Assembly (NCBI GenBank): GCA_017979445.1
Contig: CM030715.1
Location: 34,531,756-34,595,755 of the forward strand
DNA length: 64,000 nucleotides
Origin: Akebia trifoliata
Taxonomy: Eukaryota; Streptophyta; Magnoliopsida; Ranunculales; Lardizabalaceae
Direction of reading: 5' to 3'
Under the pieces are notes generated by a model. The model was not told where the DNA came from. It searched no databases and saw only the letters and a program-made list of their open reading frames with translations. Below are positions 23,101-35,150 of this stretch, in pieces. The position numbers were made by a program, and so were the translations under genes. Position 1 is the first letter of the stretch, and every line of letters starts with the position of its first letter.

Positions 23101-26100
23101 CTCTGCTATAATTTTGACAATTATATAGCATTTACTAGTCTAAAACACATATATAAAATAAAAATTATTTAGTGGCTGTATTGAGGCTTTGTTTAGTCTA
23201 TCTTTGCACGTTTAACTCTGATAGGATAGTTTGCACAACCAGCTTCTTTGGGAAATATGATATCTTCATAGTAACAAGGAGAAAAAAAAAACTAGATAAG
23301 CAAACTGACATGTATTAGAAACTTTTGATGGGGTATTTTCCCAAACAGGTAATGGCATTGATCGCTTATTTGATGGAGTTCAAAGGAAACTATGGGCCAC
23401 ATCTTATTATTGTCCCAAATGCTGTTTTGGTTAACTGGAAGGTCAGCTACTTCTTCAAAGATAAGAATGTGATGTATCTTTTTTTTTTTTTTTAAAACTC
23501 ATGCGTAACATCTTTATTTTTCAGAGTGAGCTGCATAGTTGGCTGCCCTCTGTATCATGCATTTTTTATGTTGGTGGGAAGGATCAAAGATCAAAGTTAT
23601 TTTCTCAAGTAATAAGATGCCAACCTTTTCTTCTTCTTCTTCTTTTTGGTATATTAAGCATGGTACTTAGCTGATCTCATACTGATACTTGTTGTCTAGG
23701 AGGTTTGTGCCTTGAAATTTAATGTGCTTGTTACAACATATGAGTTTATCATGTACGATCGTTCAAAGCTATCAAAAGTTGATTGGAAGTATATTGTAAT
23801 TGATGAAGCACAACGAATGAAGGATAGGGAATCAGTTCTAGCACGTGATCTTGATAGGTATCGTTGCCAGAGACGTCTGCTTCTTACTGGGACCCCATTG
23901 CAGGTTTGTTTATTTCTTACTTTGTTCATTTTAAAGACAACTACCTTGTCCTTCGGTGAGAATTTTTTTGATAAATATCCTTGGGTGAGAATTTTCCTTT
24001 TTTATTTTTTTGGTAACCGAGGTATTCGGGCCTATTAGAGCACTTGACTAATCCACGAGCACATGCAGTCTCCTCCCCCCACATGCACTGGGTAACTTCT
24101 GGGATAAATTACTGAGGGTGGCCCCTAAGGGGCAATTAGAACTCAAGACCTCTGCTGCCTGAGGCCTGGTTCTTCTAGTTTAGATACCTTAATTGTTTTC
24201 CATTATATCTGTGCTAATATATTTGATGAAAATGTGTGGACTTTCAAATCTCTAAATAGATTTTTAGATATTTAATCTCTGAGGGGGACTCATTGTTGCA
24301 ATATCTGGGTTTGTATTGGTCATTTTTCCAGGTATCTGATTGTGATTGCTTAGGTCTAGAAGTTTGCATATTATGTAGAGAACTATGAGTGTGATCTCCG
24401 TAGAGGGAGGCTCTAAATTCATCTAAGTTTTATAACTCATATTACATAGAAAAACTGACTATTGGTGGGTTTTTTCTTTAATTTTTTTATGTGACAGGGT
24501 GTCCCCACCCCTTTTGAAATTGGGACTAATCTCTACAGATATGCCCTGCTACCACAAATAGGCGTATTGGGTAAAGTCAAGGGTGGGGAGACTTGATCTC
24601 ATGACCCTGAACCACTGCTCTACCACTTGGGTGGTAACTACTGGTAGTTTGTCACAGCAATATGTGGTTTCAGTTGGGTTTGGGAATGGTACTTACTCAT
24701 TTTAAAACCAATAGGTTGCTTCATGGTTCATAGTGCTTGTTTTTTAATAGCAATTTGTTTCTAACTATGGATGTTATATATCCCTCTATTTATGAAAACG
24801 TAATAGTTATTCATCCGGTATAACTTATTGTTGGCTGTCCTCTATGTAGTAAATCCAGAATATGGGCCTTGATCTATATACATATATTTTTTGTTATAAA
24901 ATTAAATATGTTTCTCCAGTCGTATCTTGGTTGTTTTTTGCTTATATGACATGACCCTTGGGTAAGTTGTAATATTACCGATTCTAAACACGGATTCCTG
25001 GAGATGGTTGTCTGCAAATCTTGCAATGGTGATAACAGGAAAAAACTAATGACTAATGCTTTCCTGAGCATTAAACTCCATTAAATTCTAAATTATATGT
25101 ATTTTATTTTTAGATACTTCTCATGCTGGCTACTGCTTTTTTATTGTGTTCCAAACAATTTATTGTTACTTAAGCATGGAGCCATTTCTTCTGCAGAATG
25201 ATCTGAAGGAGCTGTGGTCGCTATTAAATTTACTCCTTCCAGAGGTATTTGATAACCGCAAAGCATTTCATGATTGGTTTTCAAAGCCCTTTCAAAAGGA
25301 TGCTCCTTCACATGACGCTGAGGATGACTGGCTTGAGACTGAAAAGAAGGTTATCATCATCCACAGACTCCATCAAATTTTGGAGCCTTTTATGCTCAGG
25401 CGTCGTGTTGAAGATGTGGAAGGGTCACTACCACGAAAGGTATACTAGTTCTGCATTTCTCTGGTGATCAAGGCTTTATATGTGGTTGATAACAAAAAGT
25501 GACTTGGGCTTGCAGGTCTCCATTGTTTTGAGATGTAAAATGTCATCTATTCAAGGTGCGATATATGACTGGATTAAGTCAACTGGTACTCTTAGGGTTG
25601 ATCCGGAGGATGAGTTGCGGAGGGTTCAAAAAAATCCAAATTACCAGGCCAAAATATATAGGGTTCTCAACAATAGATGCATGGAGCTCCGCAAAGCTTG
25701 CAATCATCCTTTGCTTAATTACCCTTATTTTAATGACTACTCCAAAGAATTCATTGTGAGATCTTGTGGAAAGCTTTGGATCTTAGATAGGATTCTCATA
25801 AAACTTCAGAGAACTGGACACCGGGTACTTCTCTTTAGCACCATGACAAAGCTTCTTGATATATTGGAGGAGTACTTGCAATGGCGGCAGCTTGTCTATA
25901 GAAGAATTGATGGGACAACTAGCTTAGAAGACCGTGAATCTGCGATCGTAGACTTCAACAGCCCCAACTCCGATTGCTTTATATTTTTGCTCAGTATACG
26001 TGCTGCTGGAAGAGGCCTAAATCTTCAGTCAGCCGATACAGTTGTCATCTATGATCCTGATCCAAATCCGAAAAATGAAGAACAAGCAGTGGCTAGGGCC

Positions 26101-29100
26101 CATCGTATTGGACAGAAGAGAGAAGTCAAAGTCATCTATATGGAAGCTGTTGTTGACAAAATCTCGAGCCATCAAAAAGAGGATGAATTGAGAAGTGGAG
26201 GTGCTGTTGATTTAGAAGATGATCTTGCTGGTAAAGATCGATATATGGGATCTATTGAGAGCCTTATACGAAATAATATTCAGCAATATAAAATAGACAT
26301 GGCGGATGAAGTTATAAATGCTGGTCGTTTTGATCAGAGGACAACCCATGAAGAGAGGCGCTTAACTTTAGAGACATTATTGCATGATGAGGAGAGGTAT
26401 CAAGAAACCTTGCATGATGTTCCCTCACTTATGGAGGTGAATCGAATGATTGCTCGCAGTGAAGAAGAAGTTGAACTGTTTGATCAAATGGATGAAGACT
26501 TGGATTGGACCGAAGAAATGACGAAGTACGACCTAGTTCCTGACTGGCTTCGAGCCAGTTCTAGGGACGTAAATACTGCCATTGCTAAGTTATCTAAGAA
26601 GCCATCAAAGAAAACTTTAGTTGGTGGCAATATTGGCATGGAATCAAGTGAAGTGGTTCCAGATGTATCCCCTGCAATAACTGAGAGGAGAAGGGGTCGA
26701 CCGAAGGGTTCATCCAGTGGCAGAAAATCCCCCATTTACAGGGAGTTGGATGATGAAAATGGAGAATTTTCTGAAGCAAGTTCAGAAGAGAGGAATGGAT
26801 ATCCTTTGCATGAAGAAGAGGGAGAAATTGGGGAATTTGAAGACGAAGAGTTTAGTGGTGCTGCTGGTGCACTTCCAATTAATAAGGACCAATCAGAAGA
26901 GGAGGGCCTGGTTTGTGTTGGTGGTTATGAATACCCCCGAGCAATGGAAGGCACTCGAAGCAGTCATATGTTTGAGGAAGCTGGTTCTTCGGGATCTTCA
27001 TCAGAGAGTCGGAAATTGGTGCCGACAGTGTCTCCCTCCATATCTTCCCAAAAGTTTGGGTCTCTTTCTGCGCTAGATGCTAGGCCAGGTTCTCTTTCGA
27101 AAAGACTGGTATGATTTATTTCTTCCATTCAGATGCTATACTTTATCATGGGATGAATGGGTTTTTGTTTGTATTTTTTTTCTTTTTCACCTTTTTTCAT
27201 GTGTTTGGCAGCCAGATGAATTGGAGGAAGGAGAAATCGCTGTGTCAGGTGACTCCCACATGGACCTTCAACAATCTGGAAGTTGGATTCACGACCGTGA
27301 TGATGTTGAAGATGAACAGGTTCTACAACCAAAAATAAAACGGAAACGTAGTATTCGGAATCGCCCCAAACAAACTTTGGAAAGGCTTGAAGAAAAGGCT
27401 GGTGAAGAAAAGGCTTTTCTCCTTCGTGGAAATTCATCTCAGTTGGCCTTGCAAGCGGACCACAACTATGAAGTGCAGCTAAGGGCTGATCCTGAACCGG
27501 AGATATATCGAGAACCTGCCATTGTCAGGCATGGTCCAAGTGATTCACTTATGAAAAGTAAGAGAAATTTACCATCAAGGAGGGGCACAAATTCTTCGAA
27601 ATCGCATATCATGCCTAAGCCAGGCAGATTGAATTGCTCTTCAGTGCCCGCCGAGAACGCCTCGGAACACTCTAGAGAGTCTTGGGACGGTAGAGCTATG
27701 AACAGTAGTGGACCCAGCTACTCTGGCACAAAGATGTCTGACATTGTCCAAAGAAAGGTATTCATCTCGGAAATTTTATTCTCTCTTTATGATACTGTAG
27801 GCCTGGAGTTTGAATAGGAGAATGTTTGATTCCTTTTTCACTTTGAAAAGTGTTTGATGCATAGTTTCTGATCTTGGAAATCGTTATGGATATCGGTAGA
27901 AATTAGAGAACAACTAAAAAGTCAAATAACGTGGTAAATGTTGAATGATTGGGAAAGGCCAAGTGGAAGTGCTTCAGGGAGTTAAAGAGGAAGATTTCCT
28001 GTACTGGATGGGCAGGCGCATCATTCCAATCCATACAATTTTAATCAACTTTGGATGGAAGTGTGCAGTTATATATTTTAGTAGTATCAGATATGCTTTA
28101 GTTTCTTACAATATTTTATGTTATTTTTATACAACACATTTATTTAGGCAGGAATGTTTAAATGCTGTGTATGTGGATGCATGTTTGTGAGTACATTCAA
28201 GCATTATTTTTCATGTGTCGTTTCACTCTCAAAAAAGAAAAATTGTGAACTAGCTCAACCACATGTATTATAAGTTATCCTTTGGACCAGATCCAGCATG
28301 GCACATGTTAAGCTGGTATTGATACTGCAGGGCACACTTGGCCTTGGATACTGCTGGCTATGCCATATATTCCTCCCAACAGGAGAGGATGAGTTGGTTC
28401 TACGAGTTTAGAAATGAGAAGATTGTGTTGGAGAAATATCCTTGTAGTGTCTGATACCATTGTGCGGACAGTGGTACACTGGGCATGTTGAAGTATTTGG
28501 GTATTGTAGATATTAAAATTGTTTAAATCATTTGTTTTTCCAATTCCAACACACAATTTCCTGTGCTAGAACCACACTGCTTTGTGCGACAAAGGCTTTA
28601 CAGGCCAATTTTTTGGTAGTGATATAAGAATCTGGAGTATTGGGATCAGAAACATTAAAGCATGTACCTAGGAGGATTCGAAAACTACATAGAAGCATTT
28701 TACATTTTTGACAATTGAAATAACTATAAAATAGTATTTATATAATGATCATAGTGCATTATATGAGGAGATAGCTTATAATCGATCAGAATGAGAAGCT
28801 CCATCTAAAAAGTGATCCACATGTGTTGTATCACATACCTATACTTTTATGAACATATTGCCACAAACTACGAGAGGAAAGGTAAAATTCAGAATCTATC
28901 GTATACATACAAGAAAACTAAAGAACAATGTAAGTGTCACAATCAAATGTGGTGCATTGGTAACTAGCACACCAACAGCGGTCCACCCCAAAGGCATAGG
29001 CTTCTTCTTGGTTGGTTGCTAATTCCCTTGACCATAGCCTTTTGTTGAGACCATACTCCAGAGTTCCAATTACCCTTTATTTCTCATATGTGGCATTCTT

Positions 29101-30827
29101 AATTCAATTTGGCTTCTTAATTATACATCTGTTTGGGTAAGATTTCTCATTTCTTAACAACCATTCTTCCTGGTTACTGTATAAAGGCATCATGGAGTCT
29201 TTTCATGTGGGTAATCTGGGATTTCCCCTCAATTCCTTCAGATAGATAGCTAGATGTGAGTCTGTGATGGGCTTACTGTGCAACGTTGAGGTTGCAAATT
29301 TTCAACAGGTAATCGAGAAGTTGGAAACTTCTAGAAGAGCCCAGAAATTGCTCGAGTGTTGTGTTAGTTCAAGTTTCTCACTGTCACTTCGCGATAATTT
29401 TTCTTTGCAGTGTAAAAATGTAGTCAGCAAGCTTCAGAGAAGGATTGATAAAGATGGTCATCAAATAGTACCTCTGTTAATGGATTTTTGGAAGAGGACT
29501 GAGAACTCCGGTTACATGCCTGGTATGGCTGGAAGTAATATTTTGGATCTACGGAGGATTGATCTGCGTGTGGACAGATTGGAGTATAATGGGGTGATGG
29601 ACTTTGTGGCTGATGTGCAATCCATGTTGAAAAATGCTGCTCAGTATTTTGGTTTCTCGTTTGAGGTATGATTGCTGGGGTTTTCTCTAATGTGATATTA
29701 CTAGAACTGATCTACATATGTTTGTTATCTGAAATCATGAGGTATCCTTTTTAGTTTATAATATTTGATGTTTTTAAATGTATATTTTTTGAGGAAATTT
29801 TCTTCAAATGGGGCCTTGTGTGTTCGGGTTCTTGTTAGTTTCAGTTATTTTGTATCTAGGTAGGTCTTCTCAACCTCCTTTTCTTTTAATGAAATCATAC
29901 TTAACAAAAATATATATATATCTTGAAGAAATGTTTAGATTTTCCCAAGTTTTTCCGTACCTTAAAAATGCTGTAGTTTTATTCTCTGTTGTTTAACTAA
30001 TTAGAATATTCTTCCAATTCATAGGGAACATAGTCAAAAATGAAAAGAACAAAAAGAAATAAAAAATCCTCTCTTCATTTAGTAAATAGTTACTAGGGAT
30101 GTTTTCATATTCTCCTTATTTTGACAAGTCGAACTCAAAACCTCAATAAACTGCTTTCGATGCACAGGTGAGATCTGAAGCAAGGAAAGTACAAGATCTC
30201 TTCTTTGACATAATGAAGATTGCATTTCCAGACACAGATCTTCGAGAAGCAAGAAACACAGTTTTGTTTTCTGGTGCTGGAGCTACATCTGCCCCATCCC
30301 TTAAACAAGCTTCTGTCAACCAAAACAAGCGACATAAGCTGATTAACGAAGTGGAACCTGAACGGAGTCCTCCTCCAAAGCTAATTCCACGTGGGCCCGT
30401 CTCTGCTGATGAAGAGACGAGGACCCGTGGCGGGCACATGTCCAAGTTCCCGAAGGAATCCAGGCTAGCAAGCAGTAGTGTGCGGGAGCAAGGTCAGTCA
30501 GAAGAGGTACCATTGCTTACTCACCCAGGTGAACTGGTCATATGCAAGAAGAGGAGGAATGACAGAGACAAGTCATCTGTGAAGCCTAGGACTGGTCCCG
30601 TGTCTCCTCCCACTGTGGGTCGCAGTGTTAGAGGTCCGAATCTTGGTCCTCCATCGGCCCAGAGGGATGTGAAGTTAAGTCAGCAGGTAACCAATCAGCA
30701 AGTTTGGGCCCAACAACCACCTCAACAGGCTAACGGTGGTGGTAGTGGTGGTGGTGCTTTGGGTTGGGCGACGCCTGTAAAGAGAATGAGGACAGATTCT
30801 GGTAAAAGGAGGCCAAGTCATTTATGA
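16920..30827 (+). CDS. BRM: BRAHMA (BRM) SWI2/SNF2 chromatin-remodelling ATPase
   Basis: Catalytic ATPase of plant SWI/SNF complexes, which uses ATP to reposition nucleosomes in the nucleus. Exons: 16920-17141, 18544-19881, 20010-21341, 21448-21560, 22727-22814, 22916-23002, 23349-23441, 23525-23608, 23700-23903, 25197-25439, 25516-27108, 27212-27757, 29411-29665, 30168-30827. They sum to 6858 bases, 2285 aa, in phase throughout; Arabidopsis BRM is about 2190 aa. The start MQSGGS matches the family; upstream in-frame starts are not ATG. A Ser-rich then poly-Gln N-terminus is followed by the QLQ domain ([13 protein letters not shown], about 500-540), the HSA region (about 800-880), ATP motif DEMGLGKT (1051-1058), DEAQ box (1154-1157) and helicase-C with RAHRIGQ (about 1462-1468). 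A bromodomain-like C-terminus follows (about 1982-2085), and the protein ends SGKRRPSHL. Intron 3 is GC-AG. All motifs are intact. Confidence 0.97.
17074..17127 (+). repeat. CAA/CAG repeat coding for poly-Gln in BRM
   Basis: Mixed CAA and CAG codons give an almost unbroken Gln run with one His near its start, in BRM exon 1. A poly-Gln tract in this place is usual for plant BRM. The pure CAG part is likely length-variable. Confidence 0.9.
17142..18543 (+). other. BRM intron 1 with internal duplication
   Basis: About 1.4 kb. A block at 17880-18060 resembles 18270-18575, including a decayed copy of the intron/exon-2 boundary (TTTTGGTTTATTGTCCATATAG at about 17999, against TTTTGGTTTATTTTTCATGTAG before exon 2). 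A SINE interrupts the second block. Confidence 0.65.
18377..18501 (+). mobile_element. SINE with 16-base target-site duplication
   Basis: A-box-like TAGCTAAGTTTGTAAAGG and B-box-like GGTTTAAATCCC lie in the expected order. Flanks AATGTGATCCTTGACC (18361-18376) and AATATGTTCCTTGACC (18502-18517) agree at 14 of 16 bases and are read as a worn target-site duplication. Related to 9138-9265. Confidence 0.65.
22030..22310 (+). mobile_element. LINE 3' fragment in BRM intron 4
   Basis: Conceptual translation with stops gives [10 protein letters not shown] and, after an interruption, a basic stretch with KKE and a MALE-like block. This resembles the RLRWFGHVQRRP tail common after plant LINE reverse transcriptases. 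The frame is broken and most of the element is missing. It lies in the 1166-base intron between exons 4 and 5. Confidence 0.6.
24005..24182 (-). mobile_element. SINE-like insertion in BRM intron 9
   Basis: On the - strand it starts GAACCAGGCCTCAGGCAGCA, with GTCTTGAGTTCTAATTGCCCC as a B-box-like block, and ends ACCTCGGTTACC followed by an A-rich tail (T-run at 24004-24011 on +). No RNA-level function is implied. Confidence 0.55.
24478..24655 (-). mobile_element. Second SINE-like insertion in BRM intron 9
   Basis: On the - strand, CCACCCAAGTGGTAGAGCAG then TGAGATCAAGTCTCCCC form A- and B-box-like blocks of a tRNA-type head. The end toward 24478 is near a T-run (+ strand) suggesting an A-tail. 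Together with the copy at 24005 it partly explains why this intron is 1293 bases long. Confidence 0.55.
27758..29410 (+). other. BRM intron 12 with possible alternative acceptor
   Basis: At 1653 bases this is the longest BRM intron. Its last 102 bases (29309-29410) follow a good acceptor (TTTTCAACAG) and are open and in frame with exon 13. Confidence 0.7.
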
Positions 30828-31677
30828 CTGAAATTTAAATGAGTGTAGATATAATGAAAAAACAAATTGTTCCTATTGATTTCAGGTGTAAGATTAGTGG
30901 TCCTTTTGGCCTGTACAATTGACTGTTAATACAATGTAGTACCCCTCATCATGTTTCTCTTCTTTTGCCATCTTAACATATTTCTGTTCTTGATGAGTTA
31001 CATATGGGGTCAGTGCGATCTGTTGTTTGGCTTTTTAAGGATTAATTAATCCCAAGGCCAGGATGTTATGCCAATCTTTGGAAGTTGTGGTTCCCATGTT
31101 TTCCCATCTTTGGTGTAGACAAGCATATTCTATTTAGACCTGTTTTTACTCTTGTAATCCTCGAGAACCAAACGTTACCCGTGATTTCAAGTTTGAGCAG
31201 GGTAATTCCTGTCAAGGTTTACTTTGTTTTGGTTAAATAATTGAACCAACCTCATTACACTTCTTAGAGAAGTGACATACAGAGATGGTGTGGTCCACAC
31301 ACGGGGTTGATGTTTAGAGAGCCAGGACCTTGGTTTGGAGTTTCCTATACTCTTTGTTTTGGCTTCGGTTTGCATAAAAAATGAAACATTCAATGTTCCA
31401 GATTCTCTTAATGCCTTGAAAGGTTTCTGAATTATTTTGATTGAGTTCATCTTAATTTTTCTCCTGATTGAGATGTTACCGAAACGATATTTTAAACCTT
31501 GGCCAGACCATTAAACAATTAGGATTCTGAAAATGAGATCCATCCAAGAGAGGTGGTCCATCACCATCAATCCAATTGTTACAGATGAACCTCCTACCTG
31601 CATTGTACAGTAGGAGATTTGATATAAATTTCTTTATCTTGTCAAAATCTCAACAATAAGTTAGGTTGATAGATTAA
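30828..31677. other. BRM 3' flank
   Basis: Probably the BRM 3' UTR followed by intergenic DNA. No polyadenylation signal stands out and no gene is seen. Confidence 0.4.
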
Positions 31678-32198
31678 GGGCCTGTTTGGATGTGAACAAG
31701 GCAGAATAAAAGCAAGGCGTGGAAACATGGAGGGTCTGTGTGTTACAGATTCTTCAGGATTTTGTGTCTAGGAGAAGTAGAAGCTCAGATTTTGGGAAGC
31801 CGCATCCAGAAAAATCTTGTTTGTTACAGAAACTGACGAAAAAATAGTAGAAAGAGGTCGAATTAATTATGTTGTCACCCCCATATGCTTTTCAGTCTTG
31901 ACTTCTCATCGTAGCTATCATGCAAAAACAACCCCAACAAGACTTCTCAAAAATGCAGTTTTGGACTTCCAGCAAAAGTTATTGAAGCAGAAGCCATTGC
32001 CAACAAACATGCTTTTTCGACTCAACGCCCAAAAAGCTGTAACAAACAGATCCTGATGAAATAGAAAACAACTCCCCCTCGTCGTGACACCTTTTGCATA
32101 TGGGGAACAATGTGGGTGTTGTCCGTATGCATAGATTTTAAAACACAATCGGCATAAATTAAAAAATAAATGCATTTTAGCGTCTTCCAAACTCTCCC
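31678..32198. mobile_element. PIF/Harbinger-type MITE, GGGCCTGTTTGG ends
   Basis: The left end GGGCCTGTTTGGAT pairs imperfectly with the right end TTCCAAACTCTCCC. It is flanked by TAA at 31675-31677 and 32199-32201. The interior has no intact ORF. The TAA duplication and ends are like the element at 5441-5777. Confidence 0.6.
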
Positions 32199-33306
32199 TA
32201 AATTGATGCTCTCCCTCCCTTCTGGCCTAAATTATTTAATTTAAAAAACAAGAGTAGTCCAAAAAAGTCTTTGGTGTTTCTTTTGAGAGACCCCTCAGGC
32301 TTTATAATTAAAAATAAAATAATCAATTAGTCACACTCACTTAACACTAACAAATATTATTTATTGAGTTGTTCTTGAATTAAATATTGTGTTAAGAGAT
32401 AAGGCCCATACTTTAGTAAATATATTAAATGCAACCCACCCTAGCATGCTCTTCCTACTTACCCACATGTACAACAAAGTTCAACCTATCTGTTTGTCTG
32501 TAAATATATAATAATGCCCAAAGTTTATTTTGAACCCCATTCAAAAAACTAAGCAACACAATTGAAAAATCAAAGAAATGGCAGTAAACACATGCACCCT
32601 TTGTTTATTTACAAGTGAGAGAGTCCATCTTAGGTATTATTGTTCAACTTTTAGATGAATTAGCTCTAATGGACTTGTTTTAAGTGAGAGAATCCAGCCT
32701 ACGTGTTGCTGGAAAACTCTAGGAAATTTCCAAGTTTTTGGCTTTCATTATGAGTAGTAATGAAGACTGTGCCCTAGTGTTACCATGGTTGACTACTTTA
32801 CAGGGGAATCCAGCAAGCACACGTGGCAACAAGGGTGTCAACCTCATATTAATTAATCATTAATAGTAATCCAACCCAAAAATTTCTTAGGTCTCGTTTG
32901 GGAATGCGGTGGATCCATCGGAATTAGGCATTTTGATGATCGCTATTGTGTAATTAAATTAAATCGACCAATGATAATGTTTAAGAAGTGTTTTTGTGAC
33001 ATTTTGAACACTTTGATGACTATGTGAAAAGTTGTGGACCTTTTGATTGTTGAATTAATATCCTAGATACACCTTGGAGGATATTTTAGTAAATAATTAA
33101 GAAAGTATGGCCATTGTCATCTCAAAAAATTGTACATTTAAATTTAATCAAATTTTCGTAAAAGTAGAATTAGGAAGTTGACCACCTTCAACTTCTTCTT
33201 TTGACAAGAAATGAAAAAGTGAATTGTCATCAAACCCAAATTTAAAATCTTAAAGTAGTCAATCCTTAAGTTGTATTTAGTCCGCAAATGTCATGTATTA
33301 TTTCTA
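32199..33306. other. Intergenic, nothing recognised
   Basis: AT-rich, no convincing ORF or long inverted repeat. Confidence 0.4.
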
Positions 33307-33481
33307 ATGTAATGATTTTATGATGCCCCCCTCTGACACAAGCCCCCCATCACAGAATCGTACATCATTTGTCTCGGGATATGTATTACAACTAATCATT
33401 TTTTGTGTATCATGAGATAAATGATCTACAATTTTATGATGGGGGCGTGTGTCAGAAAGAGGCATCATATTATCATGACTC
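33307..33481. mobile_element. Mutator-like MITE with 9-base TSD
   Basis: 175 bases flanked by perfect TTATTTCTA repeats (33298-33306 and 33482-33490). The left end ATGTAATGATTTTATGATGCC pairs with the right end, whose reverse complement is GAGTCATGATAATATGATGCC. CTGACACA is shared further in. A 9-base duplication is typical of Mutator-like elements. It has no coding capacity, so it is nonautonomous. Confidence 0.8.
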
Positions 33482-33490
33482 TTATTTCTA

Positions 33491-34254
33491 TTGTATTTTT
33501 CAGTCTCGTTAGAAAAGTTTTTAGATTTATTTGATCCAAATGAACACAAATATGAAATAAATTAAAATCAAATTCACGTTACAATCCATTATACAATATC
33601 AAAACGTTGGAATCCACATAATAATCTTTAATTCTTGAGGTTAATTGATGTTAGCGATGCCCATTAAAACCTCAAGATGCAAGCAAAGAAGGAATAAAAT
33701 CTAAATGTAGGACCCTAAAAGTCTAATTGTTTGTTTGCTTCACATTCTTGTAGTCTAAATGGGCTACAAAATTTTAGGGCACTGTTCTAAGGAAGTTGTG
33801 GTTATCTCCATTGAACCTATTTTCAAACCTGTGGAGCCCTGTCCCCATGGAAGAAGACACATTGCTCTCTTTCTCGTAACAATAAAAGCCTTTCCCACTA
33901 TCTTTGTGCCACTTGTCAGAATCTAAACCATTGTAATTTCACATGATGCATGGTCTCAAATGCATCCACGTGTATAGGTACTACAAAGAAAAAGTCTGTT
34001 GGAGTATCACTGTATCAGTCAGAAGGGGCTTAAAAGTCAACATGAGTAGTACTTTGGTAGAGTTGAAGGACACTGATATCACTGCTACCGTTGTGAAAAA
34101 GTCAAATTATAAGTGATTGGTTCCACCATCACTAGTTTTTTATTTGTTTTATTTGACAGACAAAAACTTGTAAATGCTCTACTCAAGAAAGAAAAAAAAA
34201 AAAAAAAAAACAAACATTTCAGATTTAATGGAAATGTTACGTATAATATTATAA
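33491..34254. other. Intergenic, nothing recognised
   Basis: AT-rich spacer, with an oligo-A tract near 34189-34210. Confidence 0.4.
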
Positions 34255-34415
34255 GGAAAATCCTTGGGGGACTTTGTTTCTCACTGTGTTGATGTGATAA
34301 TTATAGATGTATTTTCTCAAGGTATGAGTAAAATATCATCTACGGTCATACACGCACCTTCACAGTATAAATGTGAGAACCGCAGTAAATCTTATTGTCA
34401 ACCCAACATTACTCT
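34255..34415. mobile_element. MITE, GGGACTTTGTTT family, worn copy
   Basis: The left end AAGGAAAATCCTTGGGGGACT with TTTGTTTCTCACTGTG is shared with the element at 48901-49069. The right half (TGAGAACCGCAGTAAATC) pairs only weakly with it. Confidence 0.45.
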
Positions 34416-34441
34416 TTTATTAAAGCGAGATAACTTGCAAG

Positions 34442-34637
34442 TATGATTTTAAATCTTGTTCAAGACGACTCATCCAAGTTGTCTCGTTATCGTCTACCAA
34501 CAAGATGAGTTGACAAGTTGTCTCAAAGACATGATTTGTTCTAATTCTAAGACATTTTTTTAAATTATGTCCAAGTCGAGACGACTTGGTCTTGTTCATG
34601 GATGAGACAAGACGTCAAAACGAGTTTTAAGACCATG
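34442..34637. mobile_element. hAT-type MITE with 8-base TSD CTTGCAAG
   Basis: The ends TATGATTTTAAATC and GAGTTTTAAGACCATG are inverted repeats, and both sides carry CTTGCAAG (34434-34441 and 34638-34645). The 8-base size fits hAT elements. The duplication is itself a palindrome, so the exact border is ambiguous. The interior is rich in GACGACTC/GAGTCGTC-like motifs and noncoding. Confidence 0.7.
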
Positions 34638-34690
34638 CTTGCAAGGGACAAGTTATTTTGATAATAAATAAATAAATAAATTTTTTTTAA

Positions 34691-34924
34691 GAATCATGAT
34701 AATCTAATTTTACCTACATGCCATATTCAATCGAAACCCTTGGTGTGACATGTTTGGGAATCGTAGATTTGTACTTCTTGAGAAACACAGTTCCCTCGGG
34801 ATACACTTTTTATGAAGAAGTGCAATTTTGTATCCCAAGGTGTATAGATCTACGATTCTCGAACATGCCATGTCAGAGGTGTCGATTGAGTATGCTATGT
34901 GGATAAGTTAGATTATCAAGATTC
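34691..34924. mobile_element. Mutator-like MITE foldback
   Basis: The left end GAATCATGATAATCTAA pairs with the right end TTAGATTATCAAGATTC. Pairing continues inward through CATATTCAATCGA/TCGATTGAGTATG and GGGAATCGTAGAT/ATCTACGATTCTC, so most of the element folds on itself. The terminal motif matches the elements at 33307 and 61758. The 9-base flanks agree poorly, so its target-site duplication has decayed. Confidence 0.75.
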
Positions 34925-34959
34925 TAATTTTTATATTACAAATATATTGGGAAGCGTTG

Positions 34960-35150
34960 GGGCCCTGAAAAGAGCCGAACATTTTTCAATATTTGAGCAA
35001 AAATTTTTAGAATGAGCTGATTTTTGTGAGGATGATCTCCTCACAATAGAGATTGTCCTCACAAAAAAAATCAACCCATATTTTGAAAAAAAATAAAATT
35101 GGCACAATGTTTAACTCTCTCAATCCTCTGAACGCTCACCAAATATATTA
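34960..35150. repeat. Short foldback copy with GAGGATGATCTCCTC core
   Basis: GAGCTGATTTTTGTGAGGAT is followed by its imperfect inverse ATTGTCCTCACAAAAAAAAT. This is the same palindromic unit that appears twice in 50191-50573 and 63208-63613. Outer borders are uncertain. Confidence 0.5.
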
